The notes beneath the pieces were generated by a model. The model searched no databases. It had not been told where the DNA came from and saw only the letters and a list, made by a program, of their open reading frames with translations. This document shows, piece after piece, positions 1 to 9,715 of a stretch of DNA of 64,000 bases. The translations under genes and the position numbers were made by a program. Source of the DNA: Siphonodentalium dalli (taxonomy: Eukaryota > Mollusca > Scaphopoda > Gadilida > Siphonodentaliidae); NCBI GenBank assembly GCA_032622095.1, contig CP136063.1:85101980-85165979 (forward strand), read 5' to 3'. How positions within the stretch are numbered: the first letter of the stretch is position 1; every line of letters starts with the position of its first letter.

Positions 1-443
1 CAATAAAATTTAGGTATTTATTTTGACCCTCGTATGTTCTGGAAATTAGAATAGAGTTATACTTCGTTTGGTGACGAATAAGCGAGATCAAGGAATCGGG
101 GAGCTAAATGTGTTCTATAGTCCGGGAGCGAGTACACCGTGGAATGCTAAAGGTGAAGGTAACTGAAGAATGACCTTCACCTGATACATGCGACACGTTA
201 TTAAAGGATGACATCGCGTTTATTTGATTTGTACATCATATCTAAATAATTTAAACTGGTCAATGAATGGGGGAATGGATTTTTGTGAGCCGGAAATTTA
301 TTTAACTAACTGCTGTAGTTCTGGGTTTTTCCAGATCAAATTTGGCTGTGGGATAGCCCTGTCGTACACTTTGGGGATTTATTTTAAAACGTAAACACAG
401 GACCTATGATTTTTCTTGCATTTTCGTGATCAACTGGTGTCAG
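1..443. repeat. Edge copy of the array unit, U5-upstream part
   Basis: This stretch aligns with the sequence that lies just upstream of U5 in the array units (for example 11656-12097) with scattered substitutions and small indels. It keeps the AGGTGAAGGT/ACCTTCACCT hairpin seen in every unit. No coding region is visible. It is the left part of a diverged, probably older, edge copy of the 3.9-kb unit; the window begins inside it. Confidence 0.85.
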
Positions 444-1520
444 TCAATCTAGCTGGGTAAACATCACTGGTATAGCGGATTAAGGCAAATTTTCAAGACA
501 ATTGTTCAAATTGTGACTAAAGCATGAAACTTTTCACATATGTAGATATACATATACTTATTGGTATTAGATGTGGAGCGCGCTGAAATTTCAATTTACC
601 CCTCTTTTAAGGGGTTTTCAGAATTTAAAGAGCGTTTCATGATTATATAACTTGTTAAATGTCGCAATTAATCTTACCATGAAATATGCTATTTAAAATT
701 AGGTATATACAATAAGCATGACTCTGAGAGATATAATGCCACATTTTTATTGTAAAATTGGAGCTCCCCGTCCAAGATGGCCATCGAAATGGCAACTGAA
801 AGAGGACATTTTACGTTTTTCACTAATATCTTCTAGATCAGGTTCTGCTGTATGGAACTGGTTCGGAAATGTGACTTTATTTTGAATTTTTCGTGTTAGT
901 GATCATTGGAGCAATGAAATAAGCCATTTGAATTATCCCAGTCCCTTCCGATCCCTCAATAAGTAGATTATACAGAACTCCGTGTGAAATTTCACCAAAA
1001 ATCAACGTTAGAATTCTAGTCAAATTTTAACAAGAAATTGAGAGAACTGTGCAAATTAAGTGAGGCATACAAATACTTATGAATATTTGAACTCAATGGA
1101 ACAAAAATTGTCACTTTGTTAGAAAACTGATGGCTGTCAAAATGGCGGCCAAAACCTGAAAATTTGTAAATATTGCCCCATCATGCCACGCAATCGCTTA
1201 TAAGTTGCGATTGACAAATGCAATTGGCTATGCTGCCTTATATACATTGAATATTCTCACATCTATGATGCACATTGGTTAGTTTAGATATATAAATGTA
1301 ACCACTGACATTACCAGAATTATTGGACTTTTATATCACAACTTGACATAAAAATCGGCCAAATTTATTTACTTTTCAGGTTTGGACCAATTATTCAAGT
1401 ATATGGAACTATCTTTGGTATCAAAGATGTTTTTGATCTGTCTTAAATGCGTCACACTAATGTGTTTTTAGACAACATTGCTCAAGATGGCTTCCAAAAT
1501 GGCAACCACATTTGGTAAAA
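444..1520. repeat. Left arm of long inverted repeat (edge copy)
   Basis: This arm is the reverse complement, with moderate divergence, of 2503-3532. Matching landmarks are AATCTAGCTGG at the outer end, CTAAAGCATGAA, the CCCCTCTTTTAAGGGG palindrome-like block, CCCGTCCAAGATGG, and CTTAAATGCGTCACACT near the inner end. The same arm is present in all array units (12098-13184 in the first complete one). No transposase is visible between the arms, so this is either a foldback-type element or an old palindromic duplication. Confidence 0.85.
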
Positions 1521-1639
1521 AAAATTCACGCATTCCGAGCAGTATTCTCGGTTCCCAAGAGTTAGCAAATTGTAACTCACTTGGTTATAAACCATGTTGC
1601 TTACTCCACTGACGACTACATGTTTCATTCTCGTTGTTT

Positions 1640-1915
1640 GTGTACCTTCTGAGGCGGCATTCATTTTAAATGATGTACTGCAGTATGGAGTTTATGGAGT
1701 TGTTGACTCATGGCTGTATAGTCATGTGTGTGGTTTATGGGAAAACCCAAGTGTGGTTGTATGGTCATGGGTGAGGTGTATGTGTATAAAGCGAGTGGCT
1801 ACATGGCCACTTGTGTGGTGTTTATGTATATATAGCATGATTGTGTGGTCGTGGGTGAGTTGTGCAGTTGGACATTTGGTGGCTATCACTTTCCATTATA
1901 ACTTAAGTATATGCT
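1640..1915. repeat. Diverged minisatellite (edge copy)
   Basis: Degenerate repeats of the kind TGGTCATGGGTGAGGTGTATGT are recognisable, the same family as the roughly 830-bp minisatellite in each array unit. Here it is shorter and strongly diverged. It ends near CTTAAGTATATGC. No protein-coding role is supported. Confidence 0.6.
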
Positions 1916-2502
1916 AATCGATTGGGAGATAATGTCAAAGAGTTCCTCATCTTGGTAGCCTTGTATACGCACAGTTCAGCACAATGGAGGAAACGGCTTT
2001 CCTGACATTAGTCAATCAATCTGGATGCAAAAGGCCCAGAATTTTATGTTAGTAAGCTTCTTTTTTTTTACTCTTCTCCTAGTTTGACTTTCTAAATGGC
2101 CTTCTGGTCAACCTGCCAGTGCTTTAAGCTGGTTATTTCTGTCATTCTAGTGTACTGGGTGTGGGGACGCCTACCCCGATAGACGTGTTATCTGGGCTGA
2201 CACCAACTTACCTGTAATGGTTGCACATGTTTTTGGGCCAGAGTAGGCACATAATTAATCCCCTCTCAGTTCAGTTTCAGAGTTCTGCTTATTTCCGTTC
2301 AAAATCATGGCCAGAATTTTTCGGCAAAATTACATACTGCATGATTTAAAATTAAATTGTCGTGTCGCATAAGGTACTGGGACAACCAGAATAGAACATA
2401 CATTGTCAGCTGATTAAGTAACATGTTTAATAACCAAGTTAATCACAATGTGATACCTTTACAGAAGAGCAGAGAATAATGTCCGGGATATATTTGAAGA
2501 TA
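1916..2502. other. Spacer between inverted-repeat arms, nothing recognised
   Basis: About 590 bp with no counterpart in the homogeneous array units and no open frame or RNA gene that I recognise. In the array units the corresponding interval is occupied by the minisatellite and the U2-headed element. Confidence 0.5.
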
Positions 2503-3532
2503 TCAACTTTTCTACCAAATGCTGTGGATATTTTGCAAGCCAGCTTGAGTATATTTTCCTAAAAACACATCAGTGTGACGCATTTAAGAAGGATCAAAAC
2601 AATAAACACACAAGATAGTTCCATTTTACTTGAATTTTTTTTGCAAACCTGAAAAGTTATTTTTTTGTCGATTTTGAGAGAAAATTCCAATAATGTTGGT
2701 AATGTAATAGTGCACTTATTCATGCTGCATCATACATGTTAGTATTCAATGTACATATGACAGAACAGCCAATTTTATTCATCATCCACAAATTTTAAGC
2801 GATTGCATGGCACGAGGGGACAATTTTGACGGCCATTTTTAGCCAAAGTGACAATTTTGGATCCATTGCGTTGAAATATTCATAAGTAATTGTTTGCCTC
2901 ACTTACTTTGCACAGTTCTGCCCATTTCTTGTTGAAATATGACTAGAATCCCAATGGTGATTTTTGGTGAAATTTCATGCCGCGTTCTGTAAAATCAAAA
3001 TATGGAGGGATCAGAAGGGGCTGGGATCCCAAGAATGCCATATTTCATTGCTCCAGTGACCAGTGAACATAACCAATAAAAAGGTAAGTCACATTTCGAA
3101 CCAGTTCCATACAGAAAAAACTGGTCTAAATTTAGAAGATATTAGTGAAAAAAAGTCAAATTTTCCACTTACGGCTGCCATTTTGACGGTCATCTTGGAC
3201 GGGGAGTTCCAATTTCGCCATAAGTGTGTGCCATTATAACGCGCTGAGTCATACTTGCTGTATATGCCTAATTTTAAATCGCATATTTCATGGTAAAATT
3301 AATTCCGACATTTAATAAACTATATAATCACGAAACGCTCTTTAAATTCGGAAAACCCCTTTAAAGAGGGGTTAAAGTGAATGTTCAGCGTGGCTCCATA
3401 GCTAATATCAATTGGTATGGTTGGTATGTGAATATGTACATATGTGCAAAAGTTCATGCTTTAGTCACGAAGTGAACAATTCTATTACTAATCTACTCCA
3501 CTATATTGGTTATCGCTAACCAGCTAGATTAA
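2503..3532. repeat. Right arm of long inverted repeat (edge copy, full length)
   Basis: Reverse complement of 444-1520. In the array units only the outer ~260 bp of this arm survive (14894-15152 in the first complete unit). The inner part has been replaced by the U2-headed element, whose 5' end abuts TATTGCTGTATATGCC, equivalent to position ~3254 here. This edge copy therefore shows the arrangement before that replacement, or a different lineage of the repeat. Confidence 0.85.
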
Positions 3533-4001
3533 AGGTACTCAACCCGTAAAGAGGGTCCCCATCTCAACAGATTCCAACAACAACAATCCGATCAGAGGGT
3601 CCTATATTACTATTTCTTTGGCTTTGGGGGTAAAAAATATTTGATTCGAGTCGAGGAACCCATCAAACAAAGCTCAGAGTTATTAGATATTGATTTTTCA
3701 AATTTGTTATGTTCTCGAGATGAGTACCAATAACTGCCGTAATCTGCTCTGGATGTGTACTCCAAATCTATTCAAACAGACAAGGATGAATAACTCTAAA
3801 ATCAAGTGGTAATTTTAACGCAATTTTGATTGAGTACTGGGCCAGATAGTATTCCCGATAATGAAAAATAATAGATTTCTAAAATCGATATCTAACAAAT
3901 CTGAGCTTTGATGGGTGACTTCCTCGACTCGAATCAAATATTTTTGACCCCCGAAGCCATTGAAATAGTAATTGAGAGGAGTTTTATCGGGTTGAGTACC
4001 T
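3533..4001. mobile_element. MITE with TTAA target-site duplication
   Basis: The 469-bp element has perfect 14-bp terminal inverted repeats (AGGTACTCAACCCG ... CGGGTTGAGTACCT) and a long inner inverted repeat (CGAGTCGAGGAA near the left end, TTCCTCGACTCG near the right). It is flanked by TTAA at 3529-3532 and 4002-4005. The empty site is visible in every array unit as AGATTAACGTC, which proves insertion and gives the boundaries. TTAA duplications are characteristic of piggyBac-superfamily elements; there is no transposase, so it is non-autonomous. The termini do not begin with CCC as typical piggyBac ends do, so the superfamily is uncertain. Confidence 0.85.
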
Positions 4002-4098
4002 TTAACGTCTTAATTCGTTTAATCGTTTTTATTAAAATTCAAGACCCACAAACAAATTGAATTTTTATCAATATAACTATATTTTATTTTATTAATTG

Positions 4099-4174
4099 TA
4101 CCCCGGATAAGGGGAGAGAAAAATAGCCATAAGGCTCATTGCAGTGTTCCTCCGCACGGAAATCTTTAGTAAAA
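4099..4174 (-). pseudogene. U5 snRNA, 3' part (split by LINE A)
   Basis: Reads on the minus strand as the 3' two-thirds of U5: the TTTTAC end of loop I, the AAAGATTT strand of stem I, the AUUUUU Sm-type site and the 3' stem-loop. It has one change relative to the array genes in the 3' loop (ATAA for TTAA on the plus strand). The gene is interrupted by LINE A at 4174/4175; its 5' part is at 9716-9754. Confidence 0.9.
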
Positions 4175-4512
4175 AAAATTATTTTTTTTTTTTTTTTTTC
4201 TTCAAATTTTCATGTCGTCTCAGTTCTATGTTCATCAAATTTCAGTGGGTATGTCTGACCAAGTTTCACTGGGAAACTAAAGTAGCAACCGGCTTGTCAG
4301 ACTCCATAGCTTCATCATCGTCGACATGGTTCTTTATTAAAAACACAATACAGTTGAAGACGAAATACGCGTACAGACACATTACAAACACAAGACGAAA
4401 ACGAAACGCGAGACAACACAACAGCACAGCATCAAAAACATTTGGACATCACAAAAACAGCAATCCGAAACACACATTCATGATGCACCCTGAAATATAC
4501 TAATATCTAATA
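4175..4512 (-). other. LINE A 3' UTR and tail
   Basis: This 338-bp region follows the ORF2 stop. On the sense strand it ends with 18 A followed by TAATTTT before the U5 sequence resumes, so the tail is not a plain poly(A). An AATAAA hexamer (plus-strand TTTATT near 4333) lies about 130 nt upstream of the tail, too far to be a standard polyadenylation signal. Confidence 0.7.
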
Positions 4513-7500
4513 TTAAAATAAATATTCTAATATGTTTTTATCGTCAAATTTTGCAAATAATGACCAGTGATCATGGAACATTTCTAACGGGAATCTTTGA
4601 CTGTCTACTAGTATTCTGTATTTGATATCGTGAATGAAGAAAAAAGCAATGTCTGTTCTAGATATGTTTTTTCGATGGCTGTATACTCTGTTTCTGCTTG
4701 ACCAAATTACTTGCCTATATGTGGCTAAAATATATAAATATGTCCCAAGGTGTGCAGGCGATAAAGCATTTGTTAGCATAGCTGGACTCACCGAAAATAA
4801 AATTAATCTGGCTTCTATGCGAAGTGGTCCACCTACTAATCTGACTAAAAGTTCATAAAGAGCGTTTCTGATAAATTTTAAGAATTTGCAATGTAGAAAG
4901 CGGTGATATACTGTCTCAGCTTCTGGGCAAAATATACAATTATATGTTCTGGAAATATTTAAGGAGCGTAATAAACTTTGACACAATATGGTGTTGTGCG
5001 AAATGATCCATGATACACGTCTTCCTAATGGTTCCATGAAACTGTGACGCAGCAGTTCCCAGACGCGCGCAAAAGGCACGTCGGGGAACTGCAGTTTCAC
5101 TTTAGGAACGACTTTATCTTTATTTATAAGTAAATTGTAGTAGTCACATGATTTCATATTAATGTGATCAATATTTGCAGAATCTACGGAACGTAACAGT
5201 TGTAAACAGGACTTGTAAAATGGGGAGGGGTTCAAAGTATGTGGAGCGGAATTCGAAAATAAATTCGGGTTGTAATTTCTAAGTTGTAGTCCGAGCCAAT
5301 ATCTGGCAAAGTATAACCATTTCTTGTCTTCTGCGGAATAAATAACTTGTCGGATATGATTCAAACGAAAGGCTTTCATTTTCAGATTGATGTTGACTAC
5401 GGCTAAGCCTCCGTCAACATAATCTTGAAAGAGAACTTTGCGTTTGACGAGTTCAATTTTAGAGCCCCAGATAAAACGAAACATTTGTCTTTGAAATCTG
5501 TCATGATAAAAGCGAGGTAACTCTAAAATTTGTCCGACATACCATAGTTTGCTGCATGCAAAAACGTTTGATACAGTTGTCTTTCCATGATAGGATAATC
5601 GTCGCGAAGTCCATAAATTTAATATTTTTTCATACTTTATCCATATTGAATGCCAAATATCATCTGAGGTCATGTTCTTTCCGAAATTAATGCCTAGTAA
5701 TTTTTGGGGTCCGTCAGGCCATGAAATTCCGAAAGCATGATCGTCAGATACTCGGAATTTACCAAATTGTAGGCCTTTTGTCTTATTGATATTAATTTTG
5801 GACCCTGAAGCTCTGCCATAGCGCTGTGCTAGTAATAAAAAGTGTTTAACTGATTTTTCATCTTTACAGAAGGCTGTTGAATCATCGGCATAGAGGGAAA
5901 TTTTGACTTGTTCGGGGCATCCGGGGGCATGTAACCCTATAATTCTTTTATCAGCGCGAACTTTAATGGCGAATGGTTCAAGGCATAGAACGTAAAGTAG
6001 GGGAGATAAACTGCACCCTTGGCGGACTGAGCGTGATATGGGGAATGGTGGGGAAATGTGTCCGTTAATATAAACGGAACTGGTTGCATCATTATACAAT
6101 AATCGTACGAAAGAACAAAACATTGGACCAAAACCGAAAGATTGGAGACATTGGAATAAATATGTGTGATCTACCCTATCAAAGGCTTTCATTTGATCTA
6201 GATAAATAAATGATATTGAAAGATCTTTTTGTTCTACATAATCTAGAATGTTGCGAAATAAATGCAGGTTGTCAGTGATTGATCGACCCGGAACAGAACA
6301 AGTCTGGTCCGGGTGGACCACTTCGCCAAGAACTTGTTTCATTCGCATAGATAAAAATTTTGAAAGAATCTTGTAATATAGATTTAAAAGGGAAATAGGT
6401 CTCCAATATGCTAGTTCTTCCGCACGAGCTTTATCTTTGCAAATTAACGTAACGAGACCAGTTCTCTGTGAAGGCGATAATGAACCTGTTAAATATAGTT
6501 TGTTATATAAAGTGAGCAATTTTGGCCCTATGTAATCAAAAAATGTCAAATAAAAGTCTCGTGTGAGACCGTCGGAGCCAGGGGCTTTACCAGATTGCAT
6601 GTTTTTTAGAGACAATTTTATTTCATCTAAGGTAACTGGTCCCTCACACGAATTTGCTGACGTGTTCGAAATTTGTGGCACATCGTTTAAAAATTCATTC
6701 CTTATCTCTGGGTCTACTTCTTCTGCTGAGTACAGCTTTTTATAAAAATCTCGAGCATGGTTAAGAATCGCGTCGTTTGTATCATACGTGTCATGTTCAT
6801 CGTGTAATTTTAGAATAATTTTTTCGGAACTATTTTTGCTTTCTTTCATTGAAAAATATTTACCCGGTTGTTCGTTTCCATCTAGAAATTGTACTCTGGC
6901 TCTAATTTTTGATCCTTCTGAAACATTTTGATCTAATTTTTGAAGTTGTCTTTTGACTGCTAAAATTTCTGATGTATATGTACCTGGGTCTAATGTATCT
7001 TGGCTTAAAATATATCTATAATATTTTTCGCATTCCATAACTGCTTTTCTTTTAACTTTTGCTTTTTTCTTTGAATAAATTATGCAAAAACTTTTTATTT
7101 TTTCCTTCGTTGAGTCCCACCATATGTCTATAGATTGGCTTATGGGAGGTAAATTATTCCAAAGTTTTATAAACTCATTCAAGAACTTTTTATCTTTTAA
7201 TAGAGAATCATTAAATTTCCAGTAACCTGGTCCTTGTGTAATTTTGGATTTTTGTACCATTTTCAAGATTACATAGTCATGGTCGGAAAAAGAACATGGT
7301 TTAATGTCTATCGAAATTACATCATCTTTAGTCCGTTTATAAATATAGAATCTATCTATGCGGGTAGCTACGCCTTTGCGTGTCCATGTTGTGTTAACTA
7401 GTGTTGGATTTAAATGTCTAAAAATATCAATCAATTTATATTCTGTGCAATAAGATTCTATGGTTTTGGATCCGACTGTACCATATATGGGGTTCCCGCC

Positions 7501-7965
7501 ACGTTTATCTAATCTGGTATTTGATACGCAATTAAAATCTCCTCCCCAAATAAGGCATCTGTTTGTTTTAAGATGAGAATGAATATTTTCGAGGAATTCT
7601 ACACGCTCGCTTTCAGCTGTTGGGGCATAACTGTTTACAATTCGATATCGAGATTCCCCAATCGAAAAATCAACAACTAAAAGTCTGCCTTCAAAATCAC
7701 TAAAAATATTATCTAAAGTAAAAGGGACCCAATTTGCAAATAAAATTCCAACACCACGAGCTAGGTTAGTACCAAAAGACCAAAAGGATTTCCCTCCCCA
7801 ATCAGAGTTAACTTGCTTTGAAAATTTTGTGTTATCTACGTGCGTTTCTTGCAGGAGAATTATGTCAACTCTGTTAATCGCGCAAAATGTAAACAGTTCC
7901 GCCCGTCTAGACATGTTACGTAAACCATTCGCATTTAGCGTTATAAATTTAAGGTCGTGATCCAT
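4513..7965 (-). CDS. LINE A ORF2: APE endonuclease / reverse transcriptase
   Basis: An 1150-residue protein that nicks target DNA and copies the element's RNA by target-primed reverse transcription. The N-terminal exonuclease III-like endonuclease spans about residues 5-240: LNANGLR (10-16), QETH (39-42), GGDFN (141-145), SDHD (227-230), all expected active-site positions present. The reverse transcriptase spans about 450-770: WRPISLL (521-527), catalytic aspartate D590 in YLDQMKAFDRVDH, RQGCSLSP (648-655), YADD (692-695), KLLGINFG (755-762). A C-terminal zinc-knuckle of L1/Tx1 type has C1010, C1013, H1021, C1026. No RNase H is seen. The start chosen places the endonuclease immediately at the N-terminus, as in relatives. 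No frameshift or stop breaks the frame. Confidence 0.95.
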   Translation of the reverse strand: MDHDLKFITLNANGLRNMSRRAELFTFCAINRVDIILLQETHVDNTKFSKQVNSDWGGKSFWSFGTNLARGVGILFANWVPFTLDNIFSDFEGRLLVVDFSIGESRYRIVNSYAPTAESERVEFLENIHSHLKTNRCLIWGGDFNCVSNTRLDKRGGNPIYGTVGSKTIESYCTEYKLIDIFRHLNPTLVNTTWTRKGVATRIDRFYIYKRTKDDVISIDIKPCSFSDHDYVILKMVQKSKITQGPGYWKFNDSLLKDKKFLNEFIKLWNNLPPISQSIDIWWDSTKEKIKSFCIIYSKKKAKVKRKAVMECEKYYRYILSQDTLDPGTYTSEILAVKRQLQKLDQNVSEGSKIRARVQFLDGNEQPGKYFSMKESKNSSEKIILKLHDEHDTYDTNDAILNHARDFYKKLYSAEEVDPEIRNEFLNDVPQISNTSANSCEGPVTLDEIKLSLKNMQSGKAPGSDGLTRDFYLTFFDYIGPKLLTLYNKLYLTGSLSPSQRTGLVTLICKDKARAEELAYWRPISLLNLYYKILSKFLSMRMKQVLGEVVHPDQTCSVPGRSITDNLHLFRNILDYVEQKDLSISFIYLDQMKAFDRVDHTYLFQCLQSFGFGPMFCSFVRLLYNDATSSVYINGHISPPFPISRSVRQGCSLSPLLYVLCLEPFAIKVRADKRIIGLHAPGCPEQVKISLYADDSTAFCKDEKSVKHFLLLAQRYGRASGSKININKTKGLQFGKFRVSDDHAFGISWPDGPQKLLGINFGKNMTSDDIWHSIWIKYEKILNLWTSRRLSYHGKTTVSNVFACSKLWYVGQILELPRFYHDRFQRQMFRFIWGSKIELVKRKVLFQDYVDGGLAVVNINLKMKAFRLNHIRQVIYSAEDKKWLYFARYWLGLQLRNYNPNLFSNSAPHTLNPSPFYKSCLQLLRSVDSANIDHINMKSCDYYNLLINKDKVVPKVKLQFPDVPFARVWELLRHSFMEPLGRRVSWIISHNTILCQSLLRSLNISRTYNCIFCPEAETVYHRFLHCKFLKFIRNALYELLVRLVGGPLRIEARLILFSVSPAMLTNALSPAHLGTYLYILATYRQVIWSSRNRVYSHRKNISRTDIAFFFIHDIKYRILVDSQRFPLEMFHDHWSLFAKFDDKNILEYLF

Positions 7966-8439
7966 GACAAAGGTTAGAGGTGACGGCGGTAATTGAAAGC
8001 CATGATTGTGTCACAAAGGCCAGGTGTAAAGTTCGCGTGAACCATGAACGATACTTGCTGAGTAGGGACAAAGAGAAAGACTCACTGAGTAGATTTGGAA
8101 AGCGTGTACAATGCCCCGGTAGCGAGTGCCATTTACCGCGATCCAGGTCAGCGAATTCGGTGTACTTTAGTGTGGCAGATTCAATTAGCCAATTTGCGTT
8201 ACTGGCAAAGAATAAAGCGTTGTATTGAATGTGTGTTAAAATACAGCGATACGGACAATACATATAATGAGACGACAATAAAACACGGCAGTTCGGTACA
8301 CAGAGTTCATTGAGAGTAATTAGATAGGAATTGTCAGGGGCGGTCGTGGTCAGTTGAGGGTCGCGGGAGAGTTGGGATGAAATCGTGGGGCCTGCCTGGG
8401 TCTGAAATTTGGGTTTTTGTTTATACATACAAATACATA
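7966..8439 (-). other. LINE A inter-ORF region
   Basis: A 474-nt gap between the ORF1 stop and the ORF2 start. It is covered almost entirely by an open frame (7949-8428, 159 codons) that begins 11 nt after ORF1 ends and overlaps the ORF2 start by 17 nt. Its product has no motif I recognise, so I do not call it a gene. How ORF2 is translated after such a gap is unclear (reinitiation or an internal entry are possibilities). Confidence 0.6.
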
Positions 8440-9600
8440 TTAGCCTTTTTCGTCATCTTCATCTATCTGTAGTCTTTCGGGGTCCGCTTCAGACAGCTGT
8501 TCGTCGTTGAGAGGGGTCTTATCCTTTGAAAAGTAGGCTCCTTCATCTTCATTAACTTTCATCTGTTTAGCATCCGATTCTCCAGACGATAATGTTCTCT
8601 TCCTTGTCGGGGTCTTCTCTTTCTTCTGTTCAACTTCAACTTCCTCTTCTGGTTTCTGTGTCTCATCATCTTCTTCTTCTTGTGTCTCTTCTACTGTTGT
8701 TGTCTCTCTCTCTTCTTCTCCTTCTTTATCTTCGTCCATGTTTTCTTCTCTTTTCTCTTCATCTTCTGTTCTCCTTCTGTTCTTCTGCTCTTCTTCTTCC
8801 CGTGAGTGTCTCCTCGCTGTCTCTACTGCTTCCATCTGCTCTTTACTCGGTGGTGCCGTTCGTACGCCTGCGTTTGGGTCGTAGCCTCCTGCTGCTGCCG
8901 CATAGGTCACGGTGCTGACCACCGATCCTCCGAAACCTCCTGCCACTTCTCCTACTACTCTTCCTACAGTCCTACCAGGAGTCCTCCTGGCACTGCATCT
9001 TGGGTCCGACTTGATGTGTCCTTCCATACTGCATGCTAAACAAACTGGTGGTCTTCCCTTTACAGTTAGCAACATCTTCATTCCGTCCTGAAACCTGACG
9101 ATGTGGGGCAACTTGAATATTAATTTTGCGTCCCCTTCAAGGGTAACTGTCCTCATCCCTGTCTCTACCAGACGTCCGTCTGGCATCTCTTCTTTGGACA
9201 TGTGCGACCCTCTGAAACGTCCAAATTCGCGGAAATAATTTCCCAGAAAGGATTCTGTGACATACGGGGGTAACCAATGTACACGGATGTCTACCAAACA
9301 GTTTGATAACATAGATGTGAAAATGGGAACGTCTCCAACGTTGGATCGGAATTCACTAATGTTTGATAAATTTTCAGCTTCCTTAGGGTTGGTAAAAGTC
9401 ACAAACCATTCACGGTCCCCATCTGTTTTCCAAATTGCCTTGATCAAGGTTGTGTCTATCTGTCTTGGTAACGAATTAACTATATCTGACCTTGTCAATC
9501 TCCTCTGTCTGGGTTTGTACATGACGTTTAGTTTAACCGTAGACTTGTATTCCTCTTCTTTGATGAATTCGGACAAGATTCTATACATTTGAGTCGCCAT
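8440..9600 (-). CDS. LINE A ORF1: RNA-binding protein with RRM-like and CCHC regions
   Basis: A 386-residue protein, expected to coat the retrotransposon RNA in the ribonucleoprotein. Residues ~45-180 look like the RRM-containing core typical of Tx1-type ORF1 proteins, with the characteristic stretch VHWLPPYVTESFLGNYF at 107-123. A single zinc knuckle follows at C187, C190, H195, C202 (C-x2-C-x4-H-x6-C, longer at the last spacing than the usual x4). After a Gly-rich linker (~219-240), the C-terminal third (~265-386) is extremely acidic and Glu-rich with short basic patches (PTRKR), likely disordered and possibly bearing a nuclear-localisation signal. The frame stays open upstream through the 5' UTR and beyond the element. 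I start at the first Met inside the element, 115 nt from its 5' end. Confidence 0.85.
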   Translation of the reverse strand: MATQMYRILSEFIKEEEYKSTVKLNVMYKPRQRRLTRSDIVNSLPRQIDTTLIKAIWKTDGDREWFVTFTNPKEAENLSNISEFRSNVGDVPIFTSMLSNCLVDIRVHWLPPYVTESFLGNYFREFGRFRGSHMSKEEMPDGRLVETGMRTVTLEGDAKLIFKLPHIVRFQDGMKMLLTVKGRPPVCLACSMEGHIKSDPRCSARRTPGRTVGRVVGEVAGGFGGSVVSTVTYAAAAGGYDPNAGVRTAPPSKEQMEAVETARRHSREEEEQKNRRRTEDEEKREENMDEDKEGEEERETTTVEETQEEEDDETQKPEEEVEVEQKKEKTPTRKRTLSSGESDAKQMKVNEDEGAYFSKDKTPLNDEQLSEADPERLQIDEDDEKG

Positions 9601-9715
9601 TGTTGAAACAAAGGAAGAAATTTCCCGCCAAAGTTTCCCGCCGAAAACTTTCCCGCCGAAATCCACGAAAATACTAACCAGACCGTCCGGAACGATCTGG
9701 CACAAAGAAATTTTG
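9601..9715 (-). promoter_or_regulatory. LINE A 5' UTR with three E2F-like sites
   Basis: A short, 115-bp 5' UTR. Three closely spaced copies of a TTTCCCGCC core (plus strand 9621-9632, 9634-9646, 9649-9661) read on the sense strand as TTTGGCGGGAAA and TTTCGGCGGGAAA. The first is the classical E2F/DP consensus. Whether the element is driven by this or by read-through from the U5 promoter upstream cannot be decided from sequence. Confidence 0.5.

Larger units (their letters stand above)
4175..9715 (-). mobile_element. LINE A: full-length Tx1/L1-type non-LTR retrotransposon inserted in U5
   Basis: Two-ORF LINE on the minus strand, about 5.54 kb, with a 5' UTR (9601-9715), ORF1 (8440-9600), a 474-nt inter-ORF region, ORF2 (4513-7965) and a 3' UTR with an A-rich tail (T18 at 4182-4199 on the plus strand). 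It is flanked by the direct repeat GTAAAA (4169-4174 and 9716-9721), present once in the intact U5 genes, so the boundaries and 6-bp target-site duplication are read directly. The RT sequence, the APE-type endonuclease and the RRM/CCHC-type ORF1 resemble the Tx1 branch of the L1 group, a branch that includes target-specific elements such as Keno (U2) and Mutsu (5S); this assignment is from family knowledge, not a tree. Both ORFs are free of stops, so the copy may be young or functional. Confidence 0.92.

Noticed and set aside
2200-2225. CTTACCTG resembling the U1 snRNA 5' end
   Set aside because: Only eight bases match and the rest of U1 is absent.
4144-4503. Plus-strand frame across the LINE A tail
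   Set aside because: Spans the U5/LINE junction and the T run; no domain and no reason to be expressed.
8592-9039. Plus-strand Leu/Ser-rich open frames opposite ORF1
   Set aside because: Shadow of the Glu-rich acidic tail of ORF1 read on the opposite strand.
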